Assembly: GCA_009704505.1 (NCBI GenBank)
Contig: WLEB01000006.1
Coordinates: forward strand, 1 to 38,807
Direction: 5' to 3'
Source of the DNA: Actinomycetota bacterium
Lineage (GTDB): Bacteria > Actinomycetota > Actinomycetes > Nanopelagicales > Nanopelagicaceae
DNA length: 38,807 nucleotides
In this document: positions 15,933 to 24,607 of the stretch, one piece after another
How positions within the stretch are numbered: position 1 is the stretch's first letter
How the letters are laid out: every line of letters begins with the position of its first letter
Notes under the pieces: generated by a model
What the model was told of the DNA's origin: nothing
The model's database searches: none
Seen by the model: the letters and a program-made list of their open reading frames with translations, nothing else
Made by a program: the position numbers and the translations under genes

Positions 15933-17327
15933 TGTCGTTTTTTCCTTTAGCGTTCGATATTTCTCCATGACGCCAGGAGTCGGCGCAGAACTATGGTGTT
16001 GCACATGACCCAGATCCCACTGGGGCATTTGACCCAAGAGTGCCCATGCCGCTTGTTTGGCTGCACCGTTTGCTACGTACTCTCCAATAGGTGGCACAAG
16101 TACTTCACGGCCAAATAATGCACTAGCAATTACCGGTACCGCAGGATTCTTTGCTGCACCACCAATGAGTAAAATTCGCTCAACTTTTACACCCAATGCA
16201 ACGAGTGAATCAACAGCATCTGCTAAGCCGGACAACATTCCTTCAATCATAGCCCGCGCAATATCTGCAGGATTTGAATTGCTTATGTTCATGCCAGAAA
16301 GCGTTCCGGTTGCATTCGGACGATTTGGAGTGCGCTCTCCTTCAAAATATGGCAAAAGTGTTAAGCCATGAGCTCCGGGTTGTGCCGAAAGCGCTAACTC
16401 TGCAATCTCATCATGGTTTTTGCCAAGCATTTGACATGCTGCATCCAGAATTCGCGCAGCATTGAGTGTGCAGACAAGTGGAAGATATCTGCCTGTTGCA
16501 TCTGCAAAACCTGCAACTGATCCGGATGGATCATGCGTTGGTGTTTGTGAAACTGCAAACGCAGTTCCACTGGTCCCAAGAGAGACAACAACATCACCTG
16601 GTTGTGCCTGAAGTCCTAAGGCTGCAGCCGCATTGTCTCCGGCACCGGCGGCGATTGGGATTCCATTCTGAGTCTCGCCTCCAAATTCAGATGCAGCAAT
16701 TATGCGCGGAAATTGAATCTGTCGATTTTTACCTAGCGCTAATTCGATAATTTCTTGGCGATACTGTGAAGTGCTTGGATCAAAATAACCTGTCCCGGAG
16801 GCATCGCTTCTGTCAGTAAATAGCTTTGTAAAATCTTTTCCACCTTGGATTTGCCATGAAAGCCAGTCATGCGGCAATGCAACAGAAGCAGTTTTTGCTG
16901 CATTTTCTGGTTCGTGATCTGCAAGCCATCTGAGTTTTGCAGCAGTAAATGATGCAACTAATTTTGATCCAACTTTCTTTGCAATCTCTGCATCCCCACC
17001 TGCTTCGCGATTTAAACTTTCAGCTGCATCAGCAGATCGAACGTCATTCCATAAAAGTGCATCGCGAATTACGTCACCATTACTATCGAGTGCGACCATT
17101 CCATGTTGTTGTCCGGCAATAGAAATTGCAGAAACATCTTCTATTCCGCCGGCTTCTGAAATAGCCGAATTCAATCCGTTCAACCAATGAACCGGATCGA
17201 CTTCTGTGCCATCTGGATGGCTGGCCCGTCCCTGGCGGACTAGTTCACCCGTATTTGAATCTCGAATAACGACCTTTACAGATTGGGTTGAAGAGTCCAC
17301 CCCAGCAATAAGTTGTCGTTTAGCCAT
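15924..17327 (-). CDS. xylB: Xylulokinase (FGGY family)
   Basis: Phosphorylates D-xylulose to xylulose 5-phosphate, feeding the pentose phosphate pathway. 467 residues, two-domain FGGY fold. The N-terminal phosphate-binding segment is AGVDSSTQSVKVVI. ISIAGQQHGMVALD with LLWNDVRS is the xylulokinase-type substrate motif. The C-terminal ATP-binding region has LLIGGAAKNPAVPVIASALFGREV. TAGCCT ends 6 nt before the ATG with no Shine-Dalgarno, a leaderless pattern. No xylose isomerase or transporter is in the window, so the physiological source of xylulose is unclear. Confidence 0.88.
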   Translation of the reverse strand: MAKRQLIAGVDSSTQSVKVVIRDSNTGELVRQGRASHPDGTEVDPVHWLNGLNSAISEAGGIEDVSAISIAGQQHGMVALDSNGDVIRDALLWNDVRSADAAESLNREAGGDAEIAKKVGSKLVASFTAAKLRWLADHEPENAAKTASVALPHDWLSWQIQGGKDFTKLFTDRSDASGTGYFDPSTSQYRQEIIELALGKNRQIQFPRIIAASEFGGETQNGIPIAAGAGDNAAAALGLQAQPGDVVVSLGTSGTAFAVSQTPTHDPSGSVAGFADATGRYLPLVCTLNAARILDAACQMLGKNHDEIAELALSAQPGAHGLTLLPYFEGERTPNRPNATGTLSGMNISNSNPADIARAMIEGMLSGLADAVDSLVALGVKVERILLIGGAAKNPAVPVIASALFGREVLVPPIGEYVANGAAKQAAWALLGQMPQWDLGHVQHHSSAPTPGVMEKYRTLKEKTTQW

Positions 17328-17333
17328 GGGGCA

Positions 17334-17339
17334 AGGCTA
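17334..17339 (-). promoter_or_regulatory. Leaderless -10 for xylB
   Basis: TAGCCT on the minus strand ends exactly 6 nt before the xylB ATG at 17327. No ribosome binding site is present in the gap. Confidence 0.6.
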
Positions 17340-17417
17340 GACTGTCCCAGTCAGTGTTGACCACAAGTAGCGGAAAATTAGCGACTTTAAAGAACAAGAA
17401 TATTCATGGAGTAGTAA

Positions 17418-18443
17418 ATGCGTATTGGTGTGTTAACTGGCGGCGGGGATTGCCCGGGACTAAATGCTGTAATTCGTGCAGTAGTTCGAAAAGGTGTCAA
17501 AGAATATGGTCACGAGTTTGTTGGTTTTCGTGATGGATGGAAAGGGCCTCTTGAAGGTCTAACGATGCCACTTAGTCTTGAGACAACACGAGGTATTTTG
17601 CCCCGTGGAGGAACAATTCTTGGTTCTTCACGGACTAATCCTTTTAAAATTGAAGGTGGCGTTGAGCGAATTAAAGAAAATCTTGAAAAAAGTGGAATTG
17701 ATGCGTTAATTGCAATCGGTGGAGAAGACACTCTTGGTGTGGCAACAAAGCTAGATGCCCTTGGAGTAAAAGTCATTGGAGTTCCAAAAACAATCGATAA
17801 CGATCTAAATAATACTGATTACACATTTGGATTTGATACAGCGGTAAACATAGCTGTTGAAGCAATTGATCGTTTGCACACAACGGCTGAGTCACATCAT
17901 CGAGCGTTAATTGTTGAGGTTATGGGACGCCATGCAGGCTGGATTGCACTTCATGCTGGTTTAGCAGGGGGAGCGTCCTGCATCTTGATTCCTGAACAAA
18001 AGTTTTCAACTGAAAAAGTTTGCGAGTGGGTTGAGTCTCGATTCAAATCTCACTACGCACCTATTATCGTTATTGCCGAAGGTGCGATTCCTCAAGATGG
18101 AGATATGGTTACAAAGGATCAAACACTAGATTCTTTTGGCCATGTAAAACTTTCAGGCATCGGTGACTGGCTTGCTCAAGAGATTGAGAAAAGAACTGGA
18201 AAAGAAGCTCGAACATCAGTTCTAGGCCACATTCAGCGTGGTGGAACACCGAGTGCCTTTGACCGAGTTCTAGCTACTCGATTTGGATTACAGGCAATCA
18301 CTGCCGCTCATGAGGGCGACTGGGGCAAGATGGTAGCTCTGCACGGTACAAATATCGTGCGCGTTCCTCTTGCATCTGCAACAGAGAAACTTAAAGTGGT
18401 CCCATTAGAGTTCTATAAGGAGTCTGAGATCTTCTTTGGTTAA
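17418..18443 (+). CDS. pfp: 6-phosphofructokinase, probably pyrophosphate-dependent
   Basis: Glycolytic enzyme converting fructose 6-phosphate to fructose 1,6-bisphosphate; 341 residues, group III (actinobacterial) PFK length. Its numbering falls in register with E. coli PfkA: the phosphoryl-donor loop is GGEDT with D104, and GVPKTIDND gives K124. Asp104 plus Lys124 is the pair associated with pyrophosphate use (as in Amycolatopsis methanolica); ATP enzymes have Gly104. The catalytic PKTIDND and MGRHAGW motifs are intact. The ATG has a GGAG sequence 6 nt upstream. If the donor prediction is right, the step is reversible and the enzyme works in both glycolysis and gluconeogenesis. The donor call is inference from two residues. 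Confidence 0.85.
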   Translation: MRIGVLTGGGDCPGLNAVIRAVVRKGVKEYGHEFVGFRDGWKGPLEGLTMPLSLETTRGILPRGGTILGSSRTNPFKIEGGVERIKENLEKSGIDALIAIGGEDTLGVATKLDALGVKVIGVPKTIDNDLNNTDYTFGFDTAVNIAVEAIDRLHTTAESHHRALIVEVMGRHAGWIALHAGLAGGASCILIPEQKFSTEKVCEWVESRFKSHYAPIIVIAEGAIPQDGDMVTKDQTLDSFGHVKLSGIGDWLAQEIEKRTGKEARTSVLGHIQRGGTPSAFDRVLATRFGLQAITAAHEGDWGKMVALHGTNIVRVPLASATEKLKVVPLEFYKESEIFFG

Positions 18444-18472
18444 TTGCCCTGCGCAGTTAACTAACTAGTCTC

Positions 18473-18478
18473 TACACT
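18473..18478 (+). promoter_or_regulatory. Leaderless -10 for aroG
   Basis: TACACT ends exactly 6 nt before the aroG ATG at 18485. The gap, TTCCCA, contains no Shine-Dalgarno. Confidence 0.65.
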
Positions 18479-18484
18479 TTCCCA

Positions 18485-19831
18485 ATGAGTACAAACTTAG
18501 AAAATCTCTTTACCCCCGGCCTTGTTGCGGCGCAACAACCACAATGGCCAGGTGGACCAGAAGGTCCAGCAATCAAAGCTGCCGTTGCCCAACTTCAAGG
18601 GCTTCCTCCATTGGTTTTCGCAGGTGAGTGTGATGATTTAAAGTCTCGAATTGCATTGGCTGCAGAAGGTAAAGCGTTTTGGCTACAAGGCGGAGACTGC
18701 GCTGAAACTTTTGTTGCTGCAACTGCTGATTCAATTAGAAATCGCATAAAGACAATTTTACAAATGGCAGCTGTTTTGCAGTATTACTCCAGTCTTCCAG
18801 TTATCAAAGTTGGTCGTATGGCAGGTCAGTTTGCAAAGCCTCGCTCGAGTGATTTTGAAACCAGAGGCGAGGTCACACTCCCTGCTTATCGCGGAGATGC
18901 GGTTAATGACATTGAATTTACGCAAGAGTCACGAACCCCAGATCCTCAACGCTTAGTTCGTGTTTACAACACCTCTGCTGCAACTCTTAACTTAGTGCGC
19001 GCCTTTACTCAAGGTGGTTATGCAGATCTTCGCCAAGTTCATGAGTGGAATAAGGGCTTTATCCGCGATTCCAAAGTGGGAGATCGCTATGAGCAGATGG
19101 CAAATGAAATTGGTCGCGCACTTTCCTTCATGAAATCTGCCGGAGTGGACCCAGAAAGTTTCAAGTCCGTTGATTTCTTTTCTAGTCATGAAGCATTGAT
19201 CATGGAGTATGAAAAGGCATTAACTCGCATCGATTCTCGAACTGGTGATGCCTATGATGTTTCGGGGCATTTCATTTGGATAGGAGAGCGCACCCGGCAA
19301 TTAGATGGCGCCCATGTTGATTTTGCTTCAAAGGTTCGAAACCCAATTGGAATTAAGTTAGGTCCAAAATCAACTGTAGAAGATGCCTTGGCTCTAATCG
19401 ATAAGTTGGATCCCAATCGTGAACCAGGTCGCATTACATTTGTTACTCGCATGGGAGCGGGCAAAATTCGCGAAGCACTACCTCCACTCGTCGATGGTGT
19501 AACAAAATCTGGGGCTAAAGTTTTGTGGGTCTGCGATCCAATGCACGGAAACACCTACGAAGCACCAACTGGATACAAGACTCGTAGCTTTGACGATGTC
19601 ATGGATGAAGTAAAGGGATTTTTTGAGGTTCATAAAGCACTTGGCACTCATCCAGGCGGCGTTCACATTGAATTAACCGGTGATGATGTAACAGAGTGTG
19701 TTGGTGGAGGAGAAGAGATTTCGCACGAAGATCTAGCATCTCGATATGAAACTGCCTGCGATCCTCGGCTCAACCACTCTCAGTCCCTAGAGCTAGCATT
19801 TTTAGTTGCTGAAATGTTGCGCGATCGCTAA
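18485..19831 (+). CDS. aroG: Class II DAHP synthase (3-deoxy-7-phosphoheptulonate synthase)
   Basis: First enzyme of the shikimate pathway, joining phosphoenolpyruvate and erythrose 4-phosphate. 448 residues, the class II (plant/actinobacterial) length. Family signatures include PLVFAGECDDLK, FWLQGGDCAETF with its metal-ligand cysteine, VGRMAGQFAKPRS, WVCDPMHGNT and GGVHIELTGDDVTECVGG. The leaderless-type start is set by TACACT 6 nt upstream. The order aroG close to a PASTA kinase recalls the Mycobacterium aroG-pknL neighbourhood. ogt follows 9 bp later. Confidence 0.96.
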   Translation: MSTNLENLFTPGLVAAQQPQWPGGPEGPAIKAAVAQLQGLPPLVFAGECDDLKSRIALAAEGKAFWLQGGDCAETFVAATADSIRNRIKTILQMAAVLQYYSSLPVIKVGRMAGQFAKPRSSDFETRGEVTLPAYRGDAVNDIEFTQESRTPDPQRLVRVYNTSAATLNLVRAFTQGGYADLRQVHEWNKGFIRDSKVGDRYEQMANEIGRALSFMKSAGVDPESFKSVDFFSSHEALIMEYEKALTRIDSRTGDAYDVSGHFIWIGERTRQLDGAHVDFASKVRNPIGIKLGPKSTVEDALALIDKLDPNREPGRITFVTRMGAGKIREALPPLVDGVTKSGAKVLWVCDPMHGNTYEAPTGYKTRSFDDVMDEVKGFFEVHKALGTHPGGVHIELTGDDVTECVGGGEEISHEDLASRYETACDPRLNHSQSLELAFLVAEMLRDR

Positions 19832-19834
19832 CTT
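19829..19834 (+). promoter_or_regulatory. Leaderless -10 for ogt inside the aroG stop
   Basis: TAACTT ends 6 nt before the ogt GTG at 19841 and its first three bases are the aroG TAA stop codon. The stop codon seems to double as a promoter element, giving ogt possible independent expression. Confidence 0.5.
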
Positions 19835-19840
19835 AGGTCT

Positions 19841-20314
19841 GTGTCCGAACTCATAACTTCCTGCAAAACACCCATTGGGACACTCAATCTTTTGGTAGAT
19901 GATCACATTTTGATCGGCTCCAATCTCAGTACTGTCTCTGCTTTAAAGCCTGGTAAAGATGCAAAGAATGTAAAGCACATACCGGTTATTTCAGACCTCA
20001 TTCAAGATTATTTTGACGGCGATTTATCTGCGCTTAACGGAATTCAAGTTCGGCAAGAAGGACCACAATTTTCTCAGTCTGCGTGGAAAGCTATGAGAAA
20101 GATTGCTCCTGGTAAAACATGGACCTATTCAGATTTAGCAGCGCGTGCAGGATCTGCAGCAGCTGTGCGAGCAGCTGGCACGGCATGTGCCAATAATTCA
20201 ATTATGTTGGTAGTTCCATGTCATCGAATTGTTAAAACTGGCGGCGCCTTAGGAAACTATGCATTTGGTGTTGAGAAGAAGCGATGGCTTCTTGGCCACG
20301 AAGGTTATTTGTAA
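19841..20314 (+). CDS. ogt: Methylated-DNA--protein-cysteine methyltransferase
   Basis: Suicide DNA repair protein that takes alkyl groups from O6-alkylguanine onto its own cysteine. The active-site motif PCHRIV is at 126-131 (C127). It is preceded by the helix-turn-helix recognition segment AVRAAGTACANN with the arginine finger, and followed by GNYAFGVEKKRWLLGHE. 157 residues is a normal short Ogt. The start is GTG, fixed by the frame and a TAACTT hexamer 6 nt upstream. It is convergent with the next EamA gene across 35 bp. Confidence 0.94.
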   Translation: MSELITSCKTPIGTLNLLVDDHILIGSNLSTVSALKPGKDAKNVKHIPVISDLIQDYFDGDLSALNGIQVRQEGPQFSQSAWKAMRKIAPGKTWTYSDLAARAGSAAAVRAAGTACANNSIMLVVPCHRIVKTGGALGNYAFGVEKKRWLLGHEGYL

Positions 20315-20349
20315 CCAGAAAATATTTCTAGTTACAGTGCTTAGGTGAA

Positions 20350-21216
20350 CTATTTGTTTTCTTTAAGTACGATCAAATACATAGCAAGTAGCACCAGCAT
20401 GCCCCCAAGTAGAACTTGAAGAGTCAATACTTCTTCGCCGAATATGACGGCAAACAATGCAGCAAATACAACTTCCATCGTTAAAATCACAGCAACTTTA
20501 GTTGCGCTTATGTGCGCTTGAGACCAGGTCTGGATAATGAAAGCTACTGCAGTTGCAAACACTGCAGTAAACACAACTACGGCCCAAACTCCTCTATCTG
20601 GAGGAGGGGAATAGCCTTCTGGGATTGATGCAATACCTGCCATCAATGCGCAGATAGTTAACTGAACAACTGTCATCGCATAGACATCTCGTCCAGGCGA
20701 CCACTTACTAAGTGCGATGATGTGAGCGGCAAAGAAAATTGCACTCATCAGTACAAGCATCTCACCGAACCCAACTGAAAAACCCTGTACTGACAGTAAG
20801 GCCAGCCCGATGGTGGCAATGAAAATACAGAGCCAAACAAATCTACTGATTTGCTCCTTCAGAACAAATGATGCCAAAAGTGGAGTGAGCACAACATAAA
20901 GACCTGTAATAAAACCAGTAATCGCAGCACCAGTCCGTTCAAGACCTAAAGTTTGAAAGATATATCCAAAGCCTAAAAAGACACCGGCCATGGATCCACG
21001 CAAGAGCAAATCTTTATTAAACTTTTTAACTACCTGCGGTCTAATTAAAACCATAACTACAACTGCTAATGTGAATCGAGTAAATAGGAAATTGTTGACA
21101 CTTTGTCGCTCGATTGCATCCTTCATGACTACAAATGCCAATCCCCAAGCAGCTGCAACGCCAAGAAGTGCCCAAGGAGCAAGTTTTAATTGAAGTTGAT
21201 GGCGAACAGACATCAT
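20350..21216 (-). CDS. EamA/DMT-family transporter
   Basis: Second DMT-superfamily permease in the window, 288 residues with about ten membrane segments in two EamA repeats (PWALLGVAAAWGLAFVVMKDAI at the start; ILTMEVVFAALFAVIFGEEVL in the second repeat). The substrate is unknown. The ATG at 21216 overlaps the nfo stop as ATGA, so it is co-translated with endonuclease IV; an ATG one codon later is equally possible. It is not closely similar to the EamA protein at 15011-15889 by eye. Confidence 0.85.
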   Translation of the reverse strand: MMSVRHQLQLKLAPWALLGVAAAWGLAFVVMKDAIERQSVNNFLFTRFTLAVVVMVLIRPQVVKKFNKDLLLRGSMAGVFLGFGYIFQTLGLERTGAAITGFITGLYVVLTPLLASFVLKEQISRFVWLCIFIATIGLALLSVQGFSVGFGEMLVLMSAIFFAAHIIALSKWSPGRDVYAMTVVQLTICALMAGIASIPEGYSPPPDRGVWAVVVFTAVFATAVAFIIQTWSQAHISATKVAVILTMEVVFAALFAVIFGEEVLTLQVLLGGMLVLLAMYLIVLKENK

Positions 21217-22076
21217 CCACGCAGTTTCTTGAGGAGTGCGACCTCTTTTTTATGGGCCGGCTCTAAGCCAGGAGTTTCCAAAATTAATGGCGCATTTGCA
21301 ACCGCCGGATGTTTCAGTAGTTCCTTGAAAGGGTCAATCCCGATATGCCCCTCACCAATATTTTGATGGCGATCTTTTAGTGCACCGCAAACATCCATGG
21401 AATCATTTGCGTGAACAAGTTTAAATCTCTCAATCCCTGCAATTTCTACCAAAAGATCGATAGTTGCCGTCATGCCTCCTTTTGTAGCAATGTCATGTCC
21501 GGCTGCAAAAACATGGCATGTATCAAGGCAGATTCCAACTTTTGGATGATACTCAAGTGCTTTTAGGTACATTTCTAGATCATCTAATTTTTTAACTAAT
21601 GATTGACCTTGTCCAGCCGTAGGTTCGAGAAGGAGAAATGGTGATGAATCATCTAATGCATTAAGAATTGGCATCATGCCTTCGTGAATTTGTTTCCATG
21701 CCTGATCAACATGGGAGACATCAACTGCCGAACCTGTGTGAATGACTACCCCGAGAGCACCAATTTCATAACCTCTTTTTAGAGAGTAGGCCGTTGACGC
21801 TAAAGAATTTTCATAGGTTGCAACAGTCGGAGAACCTAAGTTGATAAGAAATGGTGCATGAACGTATGTTTCAAGATCCATTTGGGCTGCTTTGATTTTA
21901 AAAGCTTCATCAAGTTCTGGTTTTGCAGGGGGCATTGCCCACATGCGAGGGCTTGAAGCAAAGACTTGAATTACTTCTGCGCCGATCTCTTCGGCATATT
22001 CAATAGAACGCTTAGCCATTCCGCCGGTTGTGGGAGTGTGCGCACCAATTCGTGGCTTTTTCCCGAGCTTAGGCAT
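21213..22076 (-). CDS. nfo: Endonuclease IV (AP endonuclease)
   Basis: Zn-dependent TIM-barrel enzyme that cuts DNA 5' of abasic sites in base excision repair. 287 residues. Metal-ligand motifs seen are YVHAPFLINL, VVIHTGSAV, LLEPTAGQG, GICLDTCHVFAAGHD, LVHANDS, DRHQNIGEGHIG and LILETPG. The start is leaderless in type: TACAGT ends 6 nt before the ATG, within the last codons and stop of the kinase gene upstream. The next gene overlaps its stop by 4 bp. Confidence 0.94.
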   Translation of the reverse strand: MPKLGKKPRIGAHTPTTGGMAKRSIEYAEEIGAEVIQVFASSPRMWAMPPAKPELDEAFKIKAAQMDLETYVHAPFLINLGSPTVATYENSLASTAYSLKRGYEIGALGVVIHTGSAVDVSHVDQAWKQIHEGMMPILNALDDSSPFLLLEPTAGQGQSLVKKLDDLEMYLKALEYHPKVGICLDTCHVFAAGHDIATKGGMTATIDLLVEIAGIERFKLVHANDSMDVCGALKDRHQNIGEGHIGIDPFKELLKHPAVANAPLILETPGLEPAHKKEVALLKKLRG

Positions 22077-22080
22077 TTGG

Positions 22081-24015
22081 CTACTGTACTTTAATCGTTA
22101 CAACGCTGCCACGTTCAACTTTTGTTTTCTTAACAGGAGAGACAGAAATTACGTACTTAACTCGATTTCTTCCAGTTGAGATTACTTTTGGCTTGAGACC
22201 AAGAGATTTGAGGAGATTTTGTGCTGCAACTGATTCCATTGCAATGATGGTCTCTGGAATGAAGGTATATCGAGGACCCTTTGAAATGACAATGGAAACT
22301 TTTGCTCCCTTATCCAATGCGCTGCCTCCGGCAGGGTTTTGTGAAATTACCGCAAGCTCTAAGACGCTTTCACTGTATGCATATGTAGGCTCCACATCAA
22401 AACCAGCCTCTGTTAATTCATTGAGTGCTTGCTCACCACTTTTTCCTAGATAAGAGGACAATGCAACCTGCTCAATACCTTTGGAAACAATAATCTCAAC
22501 TTGAGCATCTCGTTTCACAGATGTTCCAGATTCCGGGCGCGTTTGAATCACAAAGCCTTTAGGAATTTCATCGCTAAAGGTTTCATTGATCGGAAGAATT
22601 TCTAAAGGAAATCTAGAAATCACATTTTGAGCCGCCGAAACAGTAAGCCCAGTTGTTTTTGGAATCGTGTAACGCTCTGGTCCTTTTGAGACAATGAAAT
22701 TGACAGTGCCATTAGCCTGGACTCTTCCGCCTCCCGCAGGATTTGATTCAATCACACTACCTTTGGCAATTTCTTCATCAAATCTATTTTCGACGATGGC
22801 AGCTGTCAGACCAAGAGGCTGCAAAACAGAAACTGCTTCTTCATATGTGGCACCAACTGTTGATGGAACAACAACTTGAGAGCCTGGACCAACCAAACTC
22901 CACCATCCAGCCACACCAACAGCGATCGCAAGCACTAATGCAATCTTGCGGTTTCGACGTACACGCCTGCTTGCGCGTTTCTTCTTTTCTTCTTTTCGTC
23001 TAAGTTGGCGTGTAGTTTCTTTCTTTATGTCTTCAGATTTTTCTTCGTCTTTTTCTTGAAGTTCTTTTGTAGCAAAAATCTCTGACTTAGTAGTTTCTTT
23101 CTTTTGCGATTTTTCACGAATGGGCTCTACAGGCAAATCTAAACCTAGCGACATTTGATTCTTCTTTGGATCTAAATTGACCTGGATTTGAGCTAGTTCA
23201 TCTAAAAACTCAGAGGCTGTGCGTGGTCGATCGTCCGGATTTTTTGCGGTTGCTCGCGCAATTAACTCATCAAGTTCTTGTGGAATGTCCTTGCGCTTAC
23301 TGCGAAGCCGTGGAACTTCTTCATTAACGTGCATGTAAGCAATTTGTATGGGGGAGTCGGCAGTGAAAGGTTTGTCACCGATTAACATCTCATAGGCAAC
23401 AATTCCAGCTGCATATACATCACTTCGAGAATCAGCGATTCCACGTTGAACTTGTTCGGGAGAAAGATAAGAGACGCTACCCAAAATCACACTAGATTCA
23501 GCCGTCATCGTCGAACCAATCAACTCGCCCCTGGCCAAGCCAAAATCTGCAACTTTAACTCTGCCTTCATTTGAGATCATGATGTTTTCTGGTTTTATAT
23601 CGCGATGAACAATTCCTAATGCATGTGCGGCAGATAATGCGCTCAAAATCGGAGTTAAATAATTGATCGCATCTTTGATCTCAAACCTTCCACGCTCATT
23701 TAAATACTCACGCAAGGTGTGGCCTTCAATAAGTTCCATTACTAAAAAGACAGCAGGCACACCATTTTGATTCCACCCTTGATCTTGCACTGCCACGATA
23801 TTGGGATGAGAAAGTGCTGCTGCAGCTTTAGCTTCACGGATAAAACGTGAAACGTAGGCATCATCTTGGGCAAGATGTGAGTGCATGATTTTTACTGCGA
23901 CTTTACGATCTAGCCTTGTATCTATTGCCTCATAGATTGCCGCCATCCCACCATTGGCCACTTGACGCAGTAATTGATACCGACCATCAATGAGTTCACC
24001 GGTCAGATCAGACAT
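22081..24015 (-). CDS. pknB: Ser/Thr protein kinase with four PASTA domains
   Basis: Transmembrane eukaryotic-type kinase that senses peptidoglycan fragments or lipid II. The kinase domain covers about residues 13-275, with the glycine loop NGGMAAIYEA, VAVKIM (K42), HRDIKPEN (catalytic D139) and ADFGLA (D157). A basic, highly charged juxtamembrane stretch (about 300-357) precedes one transmembrane helix (about 358-376). Four PASTA repeats of about 65 residues run to the C terminus at 644. A TAAAAT hexamer 6 nt before the ATG fits a leaderless start. It is not in a cell-wall operon; the nearby aroG resembles the mycobacterial pknL locus, so pknL is the alternative symbol. Confidence 0.9.
   Translation of the reverse strand: MSDLTGELIDGRYQLLRQVANGGMAAIYEAIDTRLDRKVAVKIMHSHLAQDDAYVSRFIREAKAAAALSHPNIVAVQDQGWNQNGVPAVFLVMELIEGHTLREYLNERGRFEIKDAINYLTPILSALSAAHALGIVHRDIKPENIMISNEGRVKVADFGLARGELIGSTMTAESSVILGSVSYLSPEQVQRGIADSRSDVYAAGIVAYEMLIGDKPFTADSPIQIAYMHVNEEVPRLRSKRKDIPQELDELIARATAKNPDDRPRTASEFLDELAQIQVNLDPKKNQMSLGLDLPVEPIREKSQKKETTKSEIFATKELQEKDEEKSEDIKKETTRQLRRKEEKKKRASRRVRRNRKIALVLAIAVGVAGWWSLVGPGSQVVVPSTVGATYEEAVSVLQPLGLTAAIVENRFDEEIAKGSVIESNPAGGGRVQANGTVNFIVSKGPERYTIPKTTGLTVSAAQNVISRFPLEILPINETFSDEIPKGFVIQTRPESGTSVKRDAQVEIIVSKGIEQVALSSYLGKSGEQALNELTEAGFDVEPTYAYSESVLELAVISQNPAGGSALDKGAKVSIVISKGPRYTFIPETIIAMESVAAQNLLKSLGLKPKVISTGRNRVKYVISVSPVKKTKVERGSVVTIKVQ
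22083..22088 (-). promoter_or_regulatory. Leaderless -10 for nfo overlapping the kinase stop
   Basis: TACAGT on the minus strand ends 6 nt before the nfo ATG at 22076. It is made from the final codons of the PASTA kinase gene, whose TAG stop follows in the next bases. Confidence 0.5.
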
Positions 24016-24021
24016 GTGGAG

Positions 24022-24027
24022 ATTTTA
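24022..24027 (-). promoter_or_regulatory. Leaderless -10 for the PASTA kinase
   Basis: TAAAAT on the minus strand ends exactly 6 nt before the ATG at 24015. The gap, CTCCAC, has no Shine-Dalgarno. Confidence 0.6.
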
Positions 24028-24070
24028 TGGAACCAGAGTGGTGAGGCCTCATCTGGCGCGCCCAAAGCTG

Positions 24071-24607
24071 CTATGAAGTAAGTTTCACATCACAGTTTTC
24101 GGCTGTTTTATCGATTTGAAAGTGTGCATCTTGATGCGTTTGCCACTTGAGCATTAAATCTCGAAGGTGGTGTCCATCTCGATCTAATACGCGTTGTAGG
24201 CCGATCTCTGCCGGTGTTTCTATCCAGTGGGTCTTTGCACCTGCATCTCTGACTACTTTTTGCGCCGCACCAACCCCCTCAAGTATGAGAACTTCTGTGG
24301 CAAGCATCAACACTTCTTCATCAAATTTCATGCTAGCCCAATTAAATTTAGCAAGGTGGAAATTCTTACCTGAATTATGTGATTGCACAATGTGTGAAAG
24401 CTTCACCGTGAGCTCTTCTGAGAGAGCATTTTCCCAGCCGTTGTATAGATCATCCATATGAATAACCTGAACAGTTGCCGTCAACTGATACTCACGCTCA
24501 AGCTTTGCTGCCAATGTAGTTTTACCTGAGCCGGCAGGCCCATCAATTGCTAAGAGCACGGTTCCAACGTCGCCAGCCGACAACTGCAACAAACGTGAAG
24601 ACAACAT
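24071..24607 (-). CDS. Small P-loop kinase (uridine-kinase-like), possible thiamine salvage kinase
   Basis: 178-residue nucleotide-binding protein with Walker A GPAGSGKTT (23-31), a downstream IHMDDLYNGW acidic motif and ILEGVGAAQ. The fold resembles uridine-kinase/phosphoribulokinase-type small-molecule kinases; homologues in other actinobacteria are usually called uridine-kinase-like. The substrate is not shown by sequence. The ATG at 24607 lies 65 bp inside the pnuT coding region; a GTG at 24559 would shorten the overlap to 17 bp, but the longer N terminus fits the family better. Being overlapped with a TPP-riboswitch-controlled transporter, it may trap imported thiamine by phosphorylation. 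That role is inference from context only. Confidence 0.7.
   Translation of the reverse strand: MLSSRLLQLSAGDVGTVLLAIDGPAGSGKTTLAAKLEREYQLTATVQVIHMDDLYNGWENALSEELTVKLSHIVQSHNSGKNFHLAKFNWASMKFDEEVLMLATEVLILEGVGAAQKVVRDAGAKTHWIETPAEIGLQRVLDRDGHHLRDLMLKWQTHQDAHFQIDKTAENCDVKLTS

Noticed and set aside
16394..16957. Open frames in both strands within xylB
   Set aside because: Their Gln/His/Leu-rich translations are typical shadows of a real gene read in another frame.
20315..20349. Terminator between ogt and the convergent EamA gene
   Set aside because: There is an AT-only partial palindrome (AGAAAATATTTCT) but no GC-rich stem followed by a T run, so it is too weak to call.
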